This document shows, one piece after another, positions 16,368-23,635 of a stretch of DNA of 23,635 nucleotides. This stretch comes from JAAYUD01 sp041907665 (GTDB taxonomy: Bacteria; Bacteroidota; Bacteroidia; Bacteroidales; Bacteroidaceae): the NCBI GenBank assembly GCA_041907665.1, contig JAYRGW010000048.1, forward strand, positions 1-23,635. Reading direction: 5' to 3'. The notes beneath the pieces were generated by a model that did no database searches, was not told the origin of the DNA, and saw only the letters and a program-made list of their open reading frames with translations. Position 1 is the stretch's first letter. Each line of letters begins with the position of its first letter. Position numbers and translations under genes: made by a program.

Positions 16368-17639
16368 CTATTTTTCTACTTTTAGGCTTACAAGTTCTAT
16401 CCTAACAGGCAATATTTTCAGTATTTTAAACTGATAATTGTCTATTGAAACAACTTCATGAAGTTTCGGAAATCCCTGATATTTATTTAATATCAATCCG
16501 CCTATCGTCAGATAATCATCCGAAACAGGTAACTCCAATCCGTAAGTTTCATTTACTTTTTCAATCTCGAGACGAGCAGACAAGACATATTCGTTTTCGC
16601 CTATTTGTTTACTGACATACGACGAAGTATCATGTTCATCTTCTATATCTCCAAATATTTCTTCGACCAAATCTTCTAAGGTAACAATTCCCGAAGTACC
16701 ACCAAACTCATCTACAACGACAGCAATAGATTTTTTCTGCTGCATGAACTGCTTCATCAGTTTATGGGCAGCCATTGTTTCGGGCACTATCGGCAAGGCT
16801 TTAATACAATTTTTCCAATCTTTCGGATTATGAAACATCTCGGAAGAATGAATATATCCGACAACATTATCAATGCCGCCATCATATATAATAACTTTAG
16901 AAATTCCTGACTCTACAAACACCTTCATCAGTTCTTCAAGCGTCGTACTATTCTTGTCCACCCCTACTACTTCTGTACGAGGAACAATACAATCACGCAC
17001 CTTGACTGTGGAAAAGTCTAAAGCATTCTGAAACATCTTGACTTCGGTGTCAACATTGTTCGAATCTTGTGCATGATCAATACTCAACTGGATAAAATAA
17101 TCCAAATCTACTTTTCCAAATGCCTTGGATTTAGTTTCCGTATTGATTTTCATACCAAACATTCGCAAAAAAAGATATGAAATACCTGATGCGAATTTTG
17201 ATATAGGATAAAGTATGACGTAACAAATAAAGAGAGGGAAAGCAAAGGTACACAGCATTCCACTCGGATATATTTTGAAAAGAGATTTAGGTACAAACTC
17301 TCCTGTAACAAGAATAATAAGCGATGATATTAATGTTTCGGACAAGACAGTGCCGAAATTATCACCAGAATTATCGTTAATACCAAAAATAAAATAACCT
17401 ATAACCTTAGCCATCAATATACCATAGATGACTAGCATAATGTTATTGCCGACCAACATCGTCGAAATAAAATTGTTAGGAGAGCGAAAAAAGAGATTCA
17501 AGATGCGAGAAGTTATTTTACCTTTTTCGTCTAAACGCAAACGAAGCCTGTCTACAGATACAAATGCGATTTCCATTCCCGAAAAAAATGCCGAGAAAAG
17601 TATAGACAAAAACAAATATAAAAATATAATCGGATCCAT
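16368..17639 (-). CDS. gldE: GldE-like CNNM/CBS-domain membrane protein (CorC/HlyC family)
   Basis: The start at 17639 gives 423 residues and leaves 5 nt after lptC. An ATG at 17726 would add 29 residues, overlap lptC by 82 nt and place Cys-rich polar sequence before the first helix. An N-terminal CNNM/DUF21 domain (about 1-165) has several helices, FFSGMEIAF (18-26) and TGEFVPKSLFK (112-122). Two CBS domains follow (about 213-335; VRDCIVPRTEVVGVD, DEFGGTSGIVTLEDLVEEIFGDIEDE). A CorC_HlyC domain lies at about 350-420. The family is annotated as gliding-associated GldE in Bacteroidota but also occurs in non-motile species. Ion transport or an envelope role is likely; no motility gene is nearby. 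Confidence 0.9.
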   Translation of the reverse strand: MDPIIFLYLFLSILFSAFFSGMEIAFVSVDRLRLRLDEKGKITSRILNLFFRSPNNFISTMLVGNNIMLVIYGILMAKVIGYFIFGINDNSGDNFGTVLSETLISSLIILVTGEFVPKSLFKIYPSGMLCTFAFPLFICYVILYPISKFASGISYLFLRMFGMKINTETKSKAFGKVDLDYFIQLSIDHAQDSNNVDTEVKMFQNALDFSTVKVRDCIVPRTEVVGVDKNSTTLEELMKVFVESGISKVIIYDGGIDNVVGYIHSSEMFHNPKDWKNCIKALPIVPETMAAHKLMKQFMQQKKSIAVVVDEFGGTSGIVTLEDLVEEIFGDIEDEHDTSSYVSKQIGENEYVLSARLEIEKVNETYGLELPVSDDYLTIGGLILNKYQGFPKLHEVVSIDNYQFKILKILPVRIELVSLKVEK

Positions 17640-17644
17640 AAATA

Positions 17645-18268
17645 CTATTTTACCGGTTCGGCTTTCAGCGTATCTTTTGGAGCAGGATTGACATAAAAGA
17701 TTCCCGAGATATTCTTTATTTTCCAAACCGTCATTTGTTGGTTCGATTCAAAACCATGCCCCTTTATTACACGATCGACCAATTCGGCGCTAATAAACTT
17801 ATCAGTATATATCTTCTGGGTAGATTGATTCCAAAAAAGCTCTTGAGTATTAAAATGCTCACCGGCCCTATTTTTTATAGCCACATGTCCTATCAAACGC
17901 CATATTTTTTGTTGATCATAGAAATAAGCGGTATCACACTTTATATTTGCCGTAATATGCATAACAGAATCGAATTGCTCCACATAAAAACCTTTTTCGA
18001 AAGCCCAACGAGAAGGATGTCGTCTATCGTAAATAAACCACTCTTTGGCTTTCATTCTAAAACGGATTATACCCGAATCGGATATAAGCGTATTGACGTC
18101 ATAAGTAGCCATTACCGGTAGCGAATCACGACATTTAATGGCAGCAGCCAGCCTTTTTTTCTTATTATCGCATGAAGCCAACACCAAAGCCGCTATCAAC
18201 AGCCCCCAGACTGCAACTCTCGTCATTCGGTACAAATCAAAAAAACTATTTCTTATGTGTCGCAACAT
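17645..18268 (-). CDS. lptC: LPS-export protein LptC
   Basis: This 207-residue protein has a hydrophobic N-terminus (about 19-32) ending in LVLASC, so Cys33 is probably lipidated. A start at codon 15 (18226, MTRVAVWG) would give a more standard signal peptide. The body has the LptC beta-jellyroll pattern: LPVMATYDVNTLISDSGIIRFRMKAKEW, the aromatic WAFEKGFYVEQFD, and GHVAIKNRAGEHFNTQELFWNQ. LptC receives lipopolysaccharide from LptBFG and passes it to LptA across the periplasm. It lies 8 nt after coaX and 5 nt before gldE, so it is part of the aspS operon. A Cys at the LptC N-terminus instead of a membrane helix is common in Bacteroidota. Confidence 0.88.
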   Translation of the reverse strand: MLRHIRNSFFDLYRMTRVAVWGLLIAALVLASCDNKKKRLAAAIKCRDSLPVMATYDVNTLISDSGIIRFRMKAKEWFIYDRRHPSRWAFEKGFYVEQFDSVMHITANIKCDTAYFYDQQKIWRLIGHVAIKNRAGEHFNTQELFWNQSTQKIYTDKFISAELVDRVIKGHGFESNQQMTVWKIKNISGIFYVNPAPKDTLKAEPVK

Positions 18269-18276
18269 GCTCTATA

Positions 18277-19017
18277 TTATCTTTTCGTACAAACGTTTTT
18301 ATAATCATTGAGTATACGGTTCAATCCCCGTAAGACCAAAAATTTATCCACAAAGATGCTATTTTTTAATTTAGATTCAAAAGGAAAATGCTTACCTCCC
18401 GTTAAAAAAACCAAAAGATCAGGATATTTCTGTTTCATCGCATCAATATAACCCGACATTTCATACTCCAACCCTTGCATCACACCTGCCCGAATAGCAG
18501 TGTCAGTATCAACTCCAAATTCGAGATCGCGTCCGACATTCTGTACAAGAGGTAGATGTGCCGTAAAACAATGAAGAGCTTTAAATCGCATCGACACTCC
18601 TAACGAAATATTACCACCACGATATTCTCCAGCAGCATTGATAAACTCGTAAGTAATGCACGTTCCAGAATCAATAATCAGAACATTACGATGAGGAAAA
18701 CGATCAAAAGCACCAACAACGGCAGCGATTCTGTCGTATCCCAATGTAAGCGGACTTTCATAAAGGTTTTTAATAGGCAACGGCGTACAATGGTCGACAT
18801 ATAACTTAAAGATAGGAAGACCATCGAGAGCGATTCGCACATCATCAGTCAAATCTATGACGCTAACCACAACTGCTTGTTCAGGCTTATATCTATCATA
18901 CATTTCATTCAGACGCGACAACGTTTGATTGGAATCGTATACTTGTTCCAGCATGTCTTGCCCCTCGAAAACAGCAATCTTTGCAACTGTGTTCCCTATG
19001 TCAACAATCAAATTCAT
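18277..19017 (-). CDS. coaX: Type III pantothenate kinase CoaX
   Basis: This 246-residue enzyme phosphorylates pantothenate, the first step of coenzyme A synthesis. The ASKHA-fold motifs are in order: DIGNT at 6-10 (phosphate 1), GYDR at 93-96, and DSGTC at 116-120 (phosphate 2), followed by YRGGNISLGVSMR. The length is typical of type III kinases, which use a monovalent cation and resist CoA feedback. It lies 27 nt after aspS and 8 nt before lptC, on the same strand. Confidence 0.95.
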   Translation of the reverse strand: MNLIVDIGNTVAKIAVFEGQDMLEQVYDSNQTLSRLNEMYDRYKPEQAVVVSVIDLTDDVRIALDGLPIFKLYVDHCTPLPIKNLYESPLTLGYDRIAAVVGAFDRFPHRNVLIIDSGTCITYEFINAAGEYRGGNISLGVSMRFKALHCFTAHLPLVQNVGRDLEFGVDTDTAIRAGVMQGLEYEMSGYIDAMKQKYPDLLVFLTGGKHFPFESKLKNSIFVDKFLVLRGLNRILNDYKNVCTKR

Positions 19018-19044
19018 TGCTGTTGTCTCTATAGTACCAATAAT

Positions 19045-20802
19045 CTACTTTTCCTTTTTGACAATCAAATTCAATTCATCAAGTTGGCCTTGTTCCAGAG
19101 AAGCCGGAGCATCAAGCATCACATCGCGTCCTGAATTATTCTTCGGAAAAGCAATGCAATCACGAATACTATCCAAACCGGCCATGATACTAACCCACCG
19201 ATCCAATCCATATGCCAAACCTGCATGAGGAGGAGCTCCATACTTGAAGGCATTCATCAAGAAACCAAATTGTGCCTGGGCACGCTCTTCTGTGAATCCC
19301 AAGACATCGAACATTTTATCTTGCAATTTGCTATCATGAATACGCACACTACCGCCTCCCACTTCGATACCGTTGCAAACCATATCGTAGGCCAACGCTC
19401 TAACTTTTTCGGGATGTTCATCGAGCATCGGAATATCTTCCGGATTGGGAGCTGTAAACGGATGATGAGTAGCCATCAGGCGTTGTTCTTCCTCACTCCA
19501 CTCGAAGAGCGGGAAATCGATAACCCACAATAATGAGAATTTATTCTTATCACGAAGACCAAGTTCATCGGCTACTTTGAGTCGAAGTTCACATAATTGC
19601 TTACGGGTCTTCATCGCATCACTACCGCTCAATATTAAAATCAAATCGCCAGGTTTGGCACCAAACTTATCTTTCATTGCCAACAACACCTCTTGCGAAT
19701 AGAATTTATCGACACTCGACTTCACTGAACCGTCTTCCTGTACACGAGCATAAACCATTCCTTTAGCCCCAATTTGAGGACGTTTCACAAAATCGGTAAG
19801 CGCATCGAGCTGTTTACGCGTATAGGTGGCAGCACCCTCTGCACATATACCTCCTATATAATTGGCTTCGTCAAAGACTCCAAATCCGTATCCTTTCATC
19901 ACATCCATCAATTCAACAAACTCCATTCCGAAACGCATATCAGGTTTATCGCTACCAAAGCGTTTCATTGCTTCTATCCAAGGCATCCGAATGAATGGTT
20001 TTTCAAAGTCCACATTACGAATCACTTTAAACAAATGCTTCGCCATGCCTTCAAAAGTCTCGATAATATCATCTTGATCAACAAAACTCATTTCGCAGTC
20101 TATCTGAGTAAATTCCGGTTGCCGATCAGCCCTAAGATCTTCATCTCTGAAACATTTTGCTATCTGAAAATACCGGTCTACACCAGCTACCATAAGCAAC
20201 TGCTTTAAAGTCTGAGGGGATTGAGGCAGAGCATAGAATGTTCCAGGGTTCATACGAGATGGAACAACAAAATCGCGAGCGCCTTCGGGAGTAGAACCGA
20301 TCAGAATAGGCGTTTCAATTTCCATGAAACCTTGTTTATCCAAATAATTCCGAACTTCAACAACCATCCGATGGCGAAGCTCCAAATTAGCACGAACACA
20401 TGACCGACGCAAATCAAGATAACGATACTTCATACGGATATCATCACCCCCATCCGTATTGTCTTCTATCGTAAAAGGCGGAGTAGCAGAAACACTAAGA
20501 ACATTCAATTCGGATACGATAACTTCAATATCGCCAGTAGGCAAATTCTCATTTTTATTGAAGCGTTCTTTAACAATCCCATTTACCTGGATAACATATT
20601 CACGCCCCAATTTATTTGCCTGTTCACACAAAGCGGCATTTTCTTCTTCATTGAATACCAATTGGCTAATGCCATAACGGTCGCGCAAATCGACGAAAGT
20701 CATACCACCCATTTTACGGCTGCGTTGTACCCAGCCAGCTAAAGTCACCTTTTTATCTACGTCAGAGATTCTGAGCTCTCCACAAGTATGAGTTCTATAC
20801 AT
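19045..20802 (-). CDS. aspS: Aspartyl-tRNA synthetase
   Basis: This 585-residue class IIb synthetase has the bacterial layout: an N-terminal OB anticodon-binding domain (about 1-105), the catalytic core, and a bacterial GAD insertion in between. Motif 2 is FRDEDLRADRQPEFTQID (218-235) and motif 3 is GLAYGLDRW (528-536). Residue 31 is Met. Non-discriminating enzymes, which also charge tRNA-Asn, usually have His here, so this one is probably Asp-specific (inference). A TAATTTTG promoter element lies upstream. It is the first gene of the run aspS-coaX-lptC-gldE. Confidence 0.97.
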   Translation of the reverse strand: MYRTHTCGELRISDVDKKVTLAGWVQRSRKMGGMTFVDLRDRYGISQLVFNEEENAALCEQANKLGREYVIQVNGIVKERFNKNENLPTGDIEVIVSELNVLSVSATPPFTIEDNTDGGDDIRMKYRYLDLRRSCVRANLELRHRMVVEVRNYLDKQGFMEIETPILIGSTPEGARDFVVPSRMNPGTFYALPQSPQTLKQLLMVAGVDRYFQIAKCFRDEDLRADRQPEFTQIDCEMSFVDQDDIIETFEGMAKHLFKVIRNVDFEKPFIRMPWIEAMKRFGSDKPDMRFGMEFVELMDVMKGYGFGVFDEANYIGGICAEGAATYTRKQLDALTDFVKRPQIGAKGMVYARVQEDGSVKSSVDKFYSQEVLLAMKDKFGAKPGDLILILSGSDAMKTRKQLCELRLKVADELGLRDKNKFSLLWVIDFPLFEWSEEEQRLMATHHPFTAPNPEDIPMLDEHPEKVRALAYDMVCNGIEVGGGSVRIHDSKLQDKMFDVLGFTEERAQAQFGFLMNAFKYGAPPHAGLAYGLDRWVSIMAGLDSIRDCIAFPKNNSGRDVMLDAPASLEQGQLDELNLIVKKEK

Positions 20803-20839
20803 ATTATATATATAAGCTTTATTTTATTGTTATGTTTTG

Positions 20840-20847
20840 CAAAATTA
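20840..20847 (-). promoter_or_regulatory. -7 element of the aspS operon promoter
   Basis: The minus strand reads TAATTTTG, an exact TAnnTTTG match, 37 nt upstream of the aspS ATG. A GTTTG lies upstream but at about 13 nt spacing, shorter than usual, so the -33 element is uncertain. Confidence 0.5.
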
Positions 20848-20899
20848 GATAATAATATTGCAAACTTGTTCATACATAGTGATTTTTCTTCACCGAAAA

Positions 20900-21796
20900 C
20901 TAAATTTTTTGAATTTCGCTAGGAACAACCACTTTGAGCTGCCCTGGAAAGATACGAATATCAATATCTTTTCCTGTAGAAAGAGGTTCACCGTCAAAAT
21001 GGGCACATCCTGACTTTTCACGATGAATAGTCAGATGTTTAGTCTGTAGATGAGTGACATATTGACTACCTTCCATCTTCTTATTAAATAGCCTATACGC
21101 CAACATTGGCACATCGTAAGCCTTAAAAGGCGAAAGGATAACAACATCAAGCAGTCCGTCGCGCATTGTAGCCCGAGGAGCGATATAGGCATTATTACCA
21201 TATTGAGAGGCATTAGCAACTGTTACCAGAAAAGCCTTATACTGTTTTTCACCTTCTTCATCAGTCGTCAACGTATAGACTTCAGGCTTATAACGAACGT
21301 AATCCAGCAAAGTAGTTTCTACATAAGTGAGCAATCCACGAGTTCTCTTTTTAGAGAAGTCCATTGTAACCGAAGCATCAAACCCTACTCCACAAGTACA
21401 AAAGAATGGATGACTGTTTATCATTCCATAATCTATTCGCTCAATTATATTCTTATTAATTACGCCTACAGCTTTACGAACATCCATCGGTATATGCAGA
21501 TGGCGTGCCAACCCATTACCCGAACCACATGGCACAATCGCCATAGCAGTATCAGAGCCAGCCAAAGAGCGAGCTACTTCGTTAACAGTACCGTCACCAC
21601 CCACAGCGACAACAATGTCCGTTTTATTTTCCCGCTCAGCCGTGGCTATTTCAGCACCATGACCCGCATAAAGAGTCGTTATGACTCTAACATCGAACTG
21701 ATCCGAATCTAATATTTCATAAATCAAGCGTTTGATGCCCTCCTTTTTCTTTGTTCCCGAAATAGGATTAACAATAACAGCTACAGTCTTCTTCAT
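20900..21796 (-). CDS. YegS/BmrU-type diacylglycerol/lipid kinase
   Basis: This 298-residue protein has the DAGK catalytic fold: VNPISGTKKK (9-18), GGDGTVNEV (66-74), and PCGSGNGLARHL (89-100). The C-terminal domain closes with HFDGEPLS. The family phosphorylates lipid alcohols such as diacylglycerol, and sphingosine and ceramide kinases share the domain. It is divergent from spt, with 178 nt between its ATG and the first in-frame spt ATG (21975). A sphingoid-base or ceramide substrate is therefore possible, but this is inference from position only. No clear terminator separates it from aspS downstream, so some read-through is likely. Confidence 0.92.
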   Translation of the reverse strand: MKKTVAVIVNPISGTKKKEGIKRLIYEILDSDQFDVRVITTLYAGHGAEIATAERENKTDIVVAVGGDGTVNEVARSLAGSDTAMAIVPCGSGNGLARHLHIPMDVRKAVGVINKNIIERIDYGMINSHPFFCTCGVGFDASVTMDFSKKRTRGLLTYVETTLLDYVRYKPEVYTLTTDEEGEKQYKAFLVTVANASQYGNNAYIAPRATMRDGLLDVVILSPFKAYDVPMLAYRLFNKKMEGSQYVTHLQTKHLTIHREKSGCAHFDGEPLSTGKDIDIRIFPGQLKVVVPSEIQKI

Positions 21797-21822
21797 CCAA
21801 TATATTCATCTATTTAGGGGCA

Positions 21823-21830
21823 CAAAATTA
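21823..21830 (-). promoter_or_regulatory. -7 element of the lipid-kinase promoter
   Basis: The minus strand reads TAATTTTG, an exact TAnnTTTG match, 26 nt before the kinase ATG. No -33 TTTG was found at the expected distance. It is back to back with the spt promoter. Confidence 0.5.
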
Positions 21831-21897
21831 ATACATATTTCGTTGAAATTGAATTTTTATCTTTCCTATCTATAAGTTATGCAAAAAAAAAAGCAAT

Positions 21898-21931
21898 TTT
21901 GCAGTAGAAAAAACAAAATTTAGTATCTTTG
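21898..21931 (+). promoter_or_regulatory. Promoter of spt
   Basis: TATCTTTG at 21924-21931 matches the -7 consensus. TTTG at 21898-21901 is a possible -33 element, though the 22-nt gap is a little long. Transcription should begin near 21938, giving a leader of about 37 or 70 nt depending on the start codon. Confidence 0.6.
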
Positions 21932-21960
21932 CACATCAAAAAAGGAAAGAAAAAATAAAC

Positions 21961-21978
21961 ATGCTACCTAAATCATGA
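21961..21978 (+). other. Possible five-codon leader ORF before spt
   Basis: ATG at 21961 encodes MLPKS and stops at TGA 21976-21978. The TGA overlaps the ATG at 21975 as ATGA. The only SD-like sequence in the leader (AGGAAAG, 21943-21949) is placed for this ATG. Whether it is translated is unknown. Confidence 0.2.
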
Positions 21979-22007
21979 AGAAGGTAGCAATAACTAACGA
22001 TAAATAC

Positions 22008-23192
22008 ATGAGCTTATTACAAGACAAGTTATCTAAATACGACTTACCACAACAAGTGATGGCTAAGGGCGTATATCCCTACTTTCGTTGCATTGATAGT
22101 GCACAAGACACAGAAGTTATCATGAGTGGGAAAAAAGTACTCATGTTCGGTTCCAATTCATACATGGGACTTACCAACGACCCTCGTATAAAAGAGGCTG
22201 CTATTGAAGCTACCAGAAAATATGGAACAGGATGTGCAGGCTCTCGTTTTCTGAACGGAACATTGGATATCCATGTTGAATTTGAAAAAGAATTGGCAGA
22301 GTTTGTCGGCAAAGAAGATGCAATATCATTTTCTACAGGTTTTCAAGTTAATCTAGGAACACTGTCGGCTGCTGCCGGTCGTGGCGACTACATTATTTGC
22401 GATGAGCGCGATCACGCTTCTATCGTAGACGGACGTAGACTGTCTTTTGCGACTTGCTACAAATATAAGCACAACGACATGGAAGCTCTAGAGAAAGAGC
22501 TAAAGAAATGTGATCCGGATGCAGTAAAGATCATTGCTGTAGATGGTGTCTTCAGTATGGAAGGCGATATTGCCAATCTACCGGAGATTGTCCGTTTAAG
22601 CAAAAAATACAATGGTTCTATTATGGTAGACGAAGCCCATGGGCTTGGCGTTCTTGGTAAACAAGGACGAGGTACCTGCAACCATTTCGGACTAACCAAA
22701 GATGTTGACCTTATCATGGGTACATTCAGTAAATCATTGGCCTCCATTGGTGGTTTTATAGCTGCGGACAAATCTGTCATCAATTATCTTCGTCACAATG
22801 CGCGTTCATATATATTTAGTGCCAGCAATACACCAGCAGCAACAGCAGCTGCACGCATGGCTCTTCACATTATAAAGAGCGAGCCGGAACGTATTGAGCA
22901 TTTATGGTCTCTGACTCACTATGCATTAAAATGTTTCCGCGACAGCGGCTTTGAGATAGGCGATACGGCAACTCCAATCATCCCGCTTTACGTTCGTGAT
23001 ATGGAAAAAACATTTGCTGTAACAAAATTAGCTTTCGACGAAGGCGTATTTGTTAATCCTGTAATACCGCCAGCATGTGCTCCCGAAGACACATTGATCC
23101 GTGTAGCATTGATGGCTACGCACTCTAAAGAGCAAATAGATTTTGCAGTAGACAAATTGGTTAAATGCTTCAAGCAATTAAATTTGCTTTAA
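22008..23192 (+). CDS. spt: Serine palmitoyltransferase
   Basis: This PLP enzyme of the alpha-oxoamine synthase family condenses serine with an acyl-CoA to give 3-ketosphinganine, the first step of Bacteroides sphingolipid synthesis. From 22008 it has 394 residues, matching the recalled length and start (M-LL--KLSKYDLPQ) of the Bacteroides enzyme. The ATG at 21975 would add eleven residues (MKKVAITNDKY). Key residues are His136 (DERDHAS), which stacks on PLP, Asp208 and His211 (VDEAHGLG), and the PLP lysine Lys242 (GTFSKSLASIGG). KBL, BioF and HemA are related folds. The close likeness to SPT and the GSRFLNGTLD and PVIPPACAPEDTLIR segments favour SPT. It has its own promoter and a hairpin terminator. 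Confidence 0.92.
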   Translation: MSLLQDKLSKYDLPQQVMAKGVYPYFRCIDSAQDTEVIMSGKKVLMFGSNSYMGLTNDPRIKEAAIEATRKYGTGCAGSRFLNGTLDIHVEFEKELAEFVGKEDAISFSTGFQVNLGTLSAAAGRGDYIICDERDHASIVDGRRLSFATCYKYKHNDMEALEKELKKCDPDAVKIIAVDGVFSMEGDIANLPEIVRLSKKYNGSIMVDEAHGLGVLGKQGRGTCNHFGLTKDVDLIMGTFSKSLASIGGFIAADKSVINYLRHNARSYIFSASNTPAATAAARMALHIIKSEPERIEHLWSLTHYALKCFRDSGFEIGDTATPIIPLYVRDMEKTFAVTKLAFDEGVFVNPVIPPACAPEDTLIRVALMATHSKEQIDFAVDKLVKCFKQLNLL

Positions 23193-23216
23193 TTCAATCC
23201 AACCAAGGACATATTA

Positions 23217-23257
23217 AGATGGGGAAAATTTATGGTATTCATAAATTTTCCCCATCT
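23217..23257 (+). terminator. Hairpin terminator of spt
   Basis: AGATGGGGAAAATTTAT (23217-23233) pairs perfectly with 23241-23257, a 17-bp stem with a 7-nt loop (GGTATTC), 25 nt past the spt stop. The tract after the stem (CCTATTT) is only weakly T-rich, so it may act mainly as a 3'-end stabiliser. Confidence 0.7.
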
Positions 23258-23428
23258 CCTATTTAGCCTCTCAAGAAAGTGATAAAACACAAGATTCGGA
23301 ATCATCTTTAAAAGTAAGGTGATTTAGGGATCACATCAATAAGGCCTTCTAGCCTACGATATAAACAGAATGGTTGCCTATTAGTTTTCTCGCTCACTTT
23401 TTTATTTCAAACACATAGTTAAAACAGA

Positions 23429-23538
23429 CGTATGTCACCACAATAACTAACGTATGTTACTGCGGTAACTAACAGAAGTTATCCTGACAACTAACGTTAG
23501 TTTCGTCGACAACATCCGTTAGTTACCGCTGCGACATA
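23429..23538. repeat. Degenerate 22-bp-period tandem array with dyad symmetry
   Basis: Five units of exactly 22 bp start at 23429, 23451, 23473, 23495 and 23517. Each starts with C and keeps G at position 6, T at 7, A at 18 and C at 19. Units 1 and 2 begin CGTATGT and end TAACTAA; units 4 and 5 begin CGTTAGTT. Within it, GCGGTAACTAAC (23462-23473) is the reverse complement of 23518-23529. AACTAACGTTAGTT (23489-23502) is a perfect 14-bp palindrome. CGTATGTC (23429-23436) pairs with 23533-23540. No identical repeat with unique spacers is seen, so it is not a CRISPR array. Confidence 0.75.
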
Positions 23539-23585
23539 CGGTTGATTTTTTGCAAGGCAAAACAAGTGTACAGCCGCCGTTGTCG

Positions 23586-23635
23586 TATGTTAGTTTTTCC
23601 GGTGACGTCCTTAAGTTTTCGGAAAAACTAACATA
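23586..23635. repeat. 15-bp inverted repeat reaching the window end
   Basis: TATGTTAGTTTTTCC (23586-23600) is the exact reverse complement of 23621-23635, with 20 nt between. The preceding CG (23584-23585) makes CGTATGTTAG, the same start as the 22-bp units. The arm may continue beyond the window. Confidence 0.75.

Larger units (their letters stand above)
23193..23635. other. Gene-free region after spt
   Basis: These 443 nt hold no credible ORF. They contain the spt hairpin (23217-23257), a featureless AT-rich stretch (23258-23428), the 22-bp-period repeat array (23429-23538), and a long hairpin reaching the window end (23586-23635). Confidence 0.75.

Noticed and set aside
23429..23635. CRISPR array or integron attC-like sites in the right-end repeats
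   Set aside because: Units have no identical repeat separated by unique spacers. GTTAGTT and AACTAAC do not fit the GTTRRRY and RYYYAAC core sites.
23586..23635. Invertible promoter of the Bacteroides phase-variation type
   Set aside because: The segment between the inverted arms is only 20 nt and holds no TAnnTTTG promoter, and no invertase gene is in the window.

Overview
The window looks like a chromosomal segment of a gut-type Bacteroidales bacterium (phylum Bacteroidota). The grounds are TAnnTTTG promoter elements, an ECF sigma / FecR / STN-TonB receptor cascade with a DUF4249 lipoprotein, GldE and DUF4837 proteins, and a serine palmitoyltransferase of the Bacteroides type. The genus cannot be fixed from this sequence alone. 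No tRNA, rRNA, insertion sequence, phage gene or CRISPR array was seen. Layout, left to right: (1) 1-178 holds a terminator and a promoter. (2) 179-6016 on the plus strand is an outer-membrane uptake and signalling locus: ECF sigma factor, FecR-type anti-sigma factor, TonB-dependent receptor with an N-terminal signalling (STN) domain, DUF4249 lipoprotein, then a second, different sigma-70 family factor whose start lies inside the DUF4249 gene. (3) 6017-6387 has no gene but carries a pair of near-perfect palindromes. (4) 6388-7776 (minus) is a stand-alone MFS transporter bounded by terminators. (5) 14007-7908 (minus) is a tightly packed housekeeping operon: rlmN, DUF4837 lipoprotein, pdxA, sigma-54 activator, lptE, TPR-like protein, secG. 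(6) 20802-14111 (minus) is a second housekeeping run: aspS, coaX, lptC, gldE, then a PpiD/SurA-like periplasmic folding factor with its own promoter and a strong terminator. (7) 21796-20900 (minus) is a YegS-type lipid kinase, divergent from (8) spt, the first enzyme of sphingolipid synthesis, at 22008-23192 (plus). (9) 23193-23635 has no gene. It holds the spt terminator and then a degenerate, dyad-rich repeat array with a 22-bp period that appears to run off the window end. The two minus-strand housekeeping runs mix translation and cofactor genes (aspS, rlmN, coaX, pdxA) with cell-envelope genes (lptC, lptE, PpiD-like, secG, gldE). The sigma-FecR-TonB locus is the accessory part and should sense and import an unidentified ligand. 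The least explained structures are the 22-bp-period array at the right end, the twin palindromes at 6098-6167, and the use of two sigma factors with only one visible anti-sigma factor in the uptake locus.
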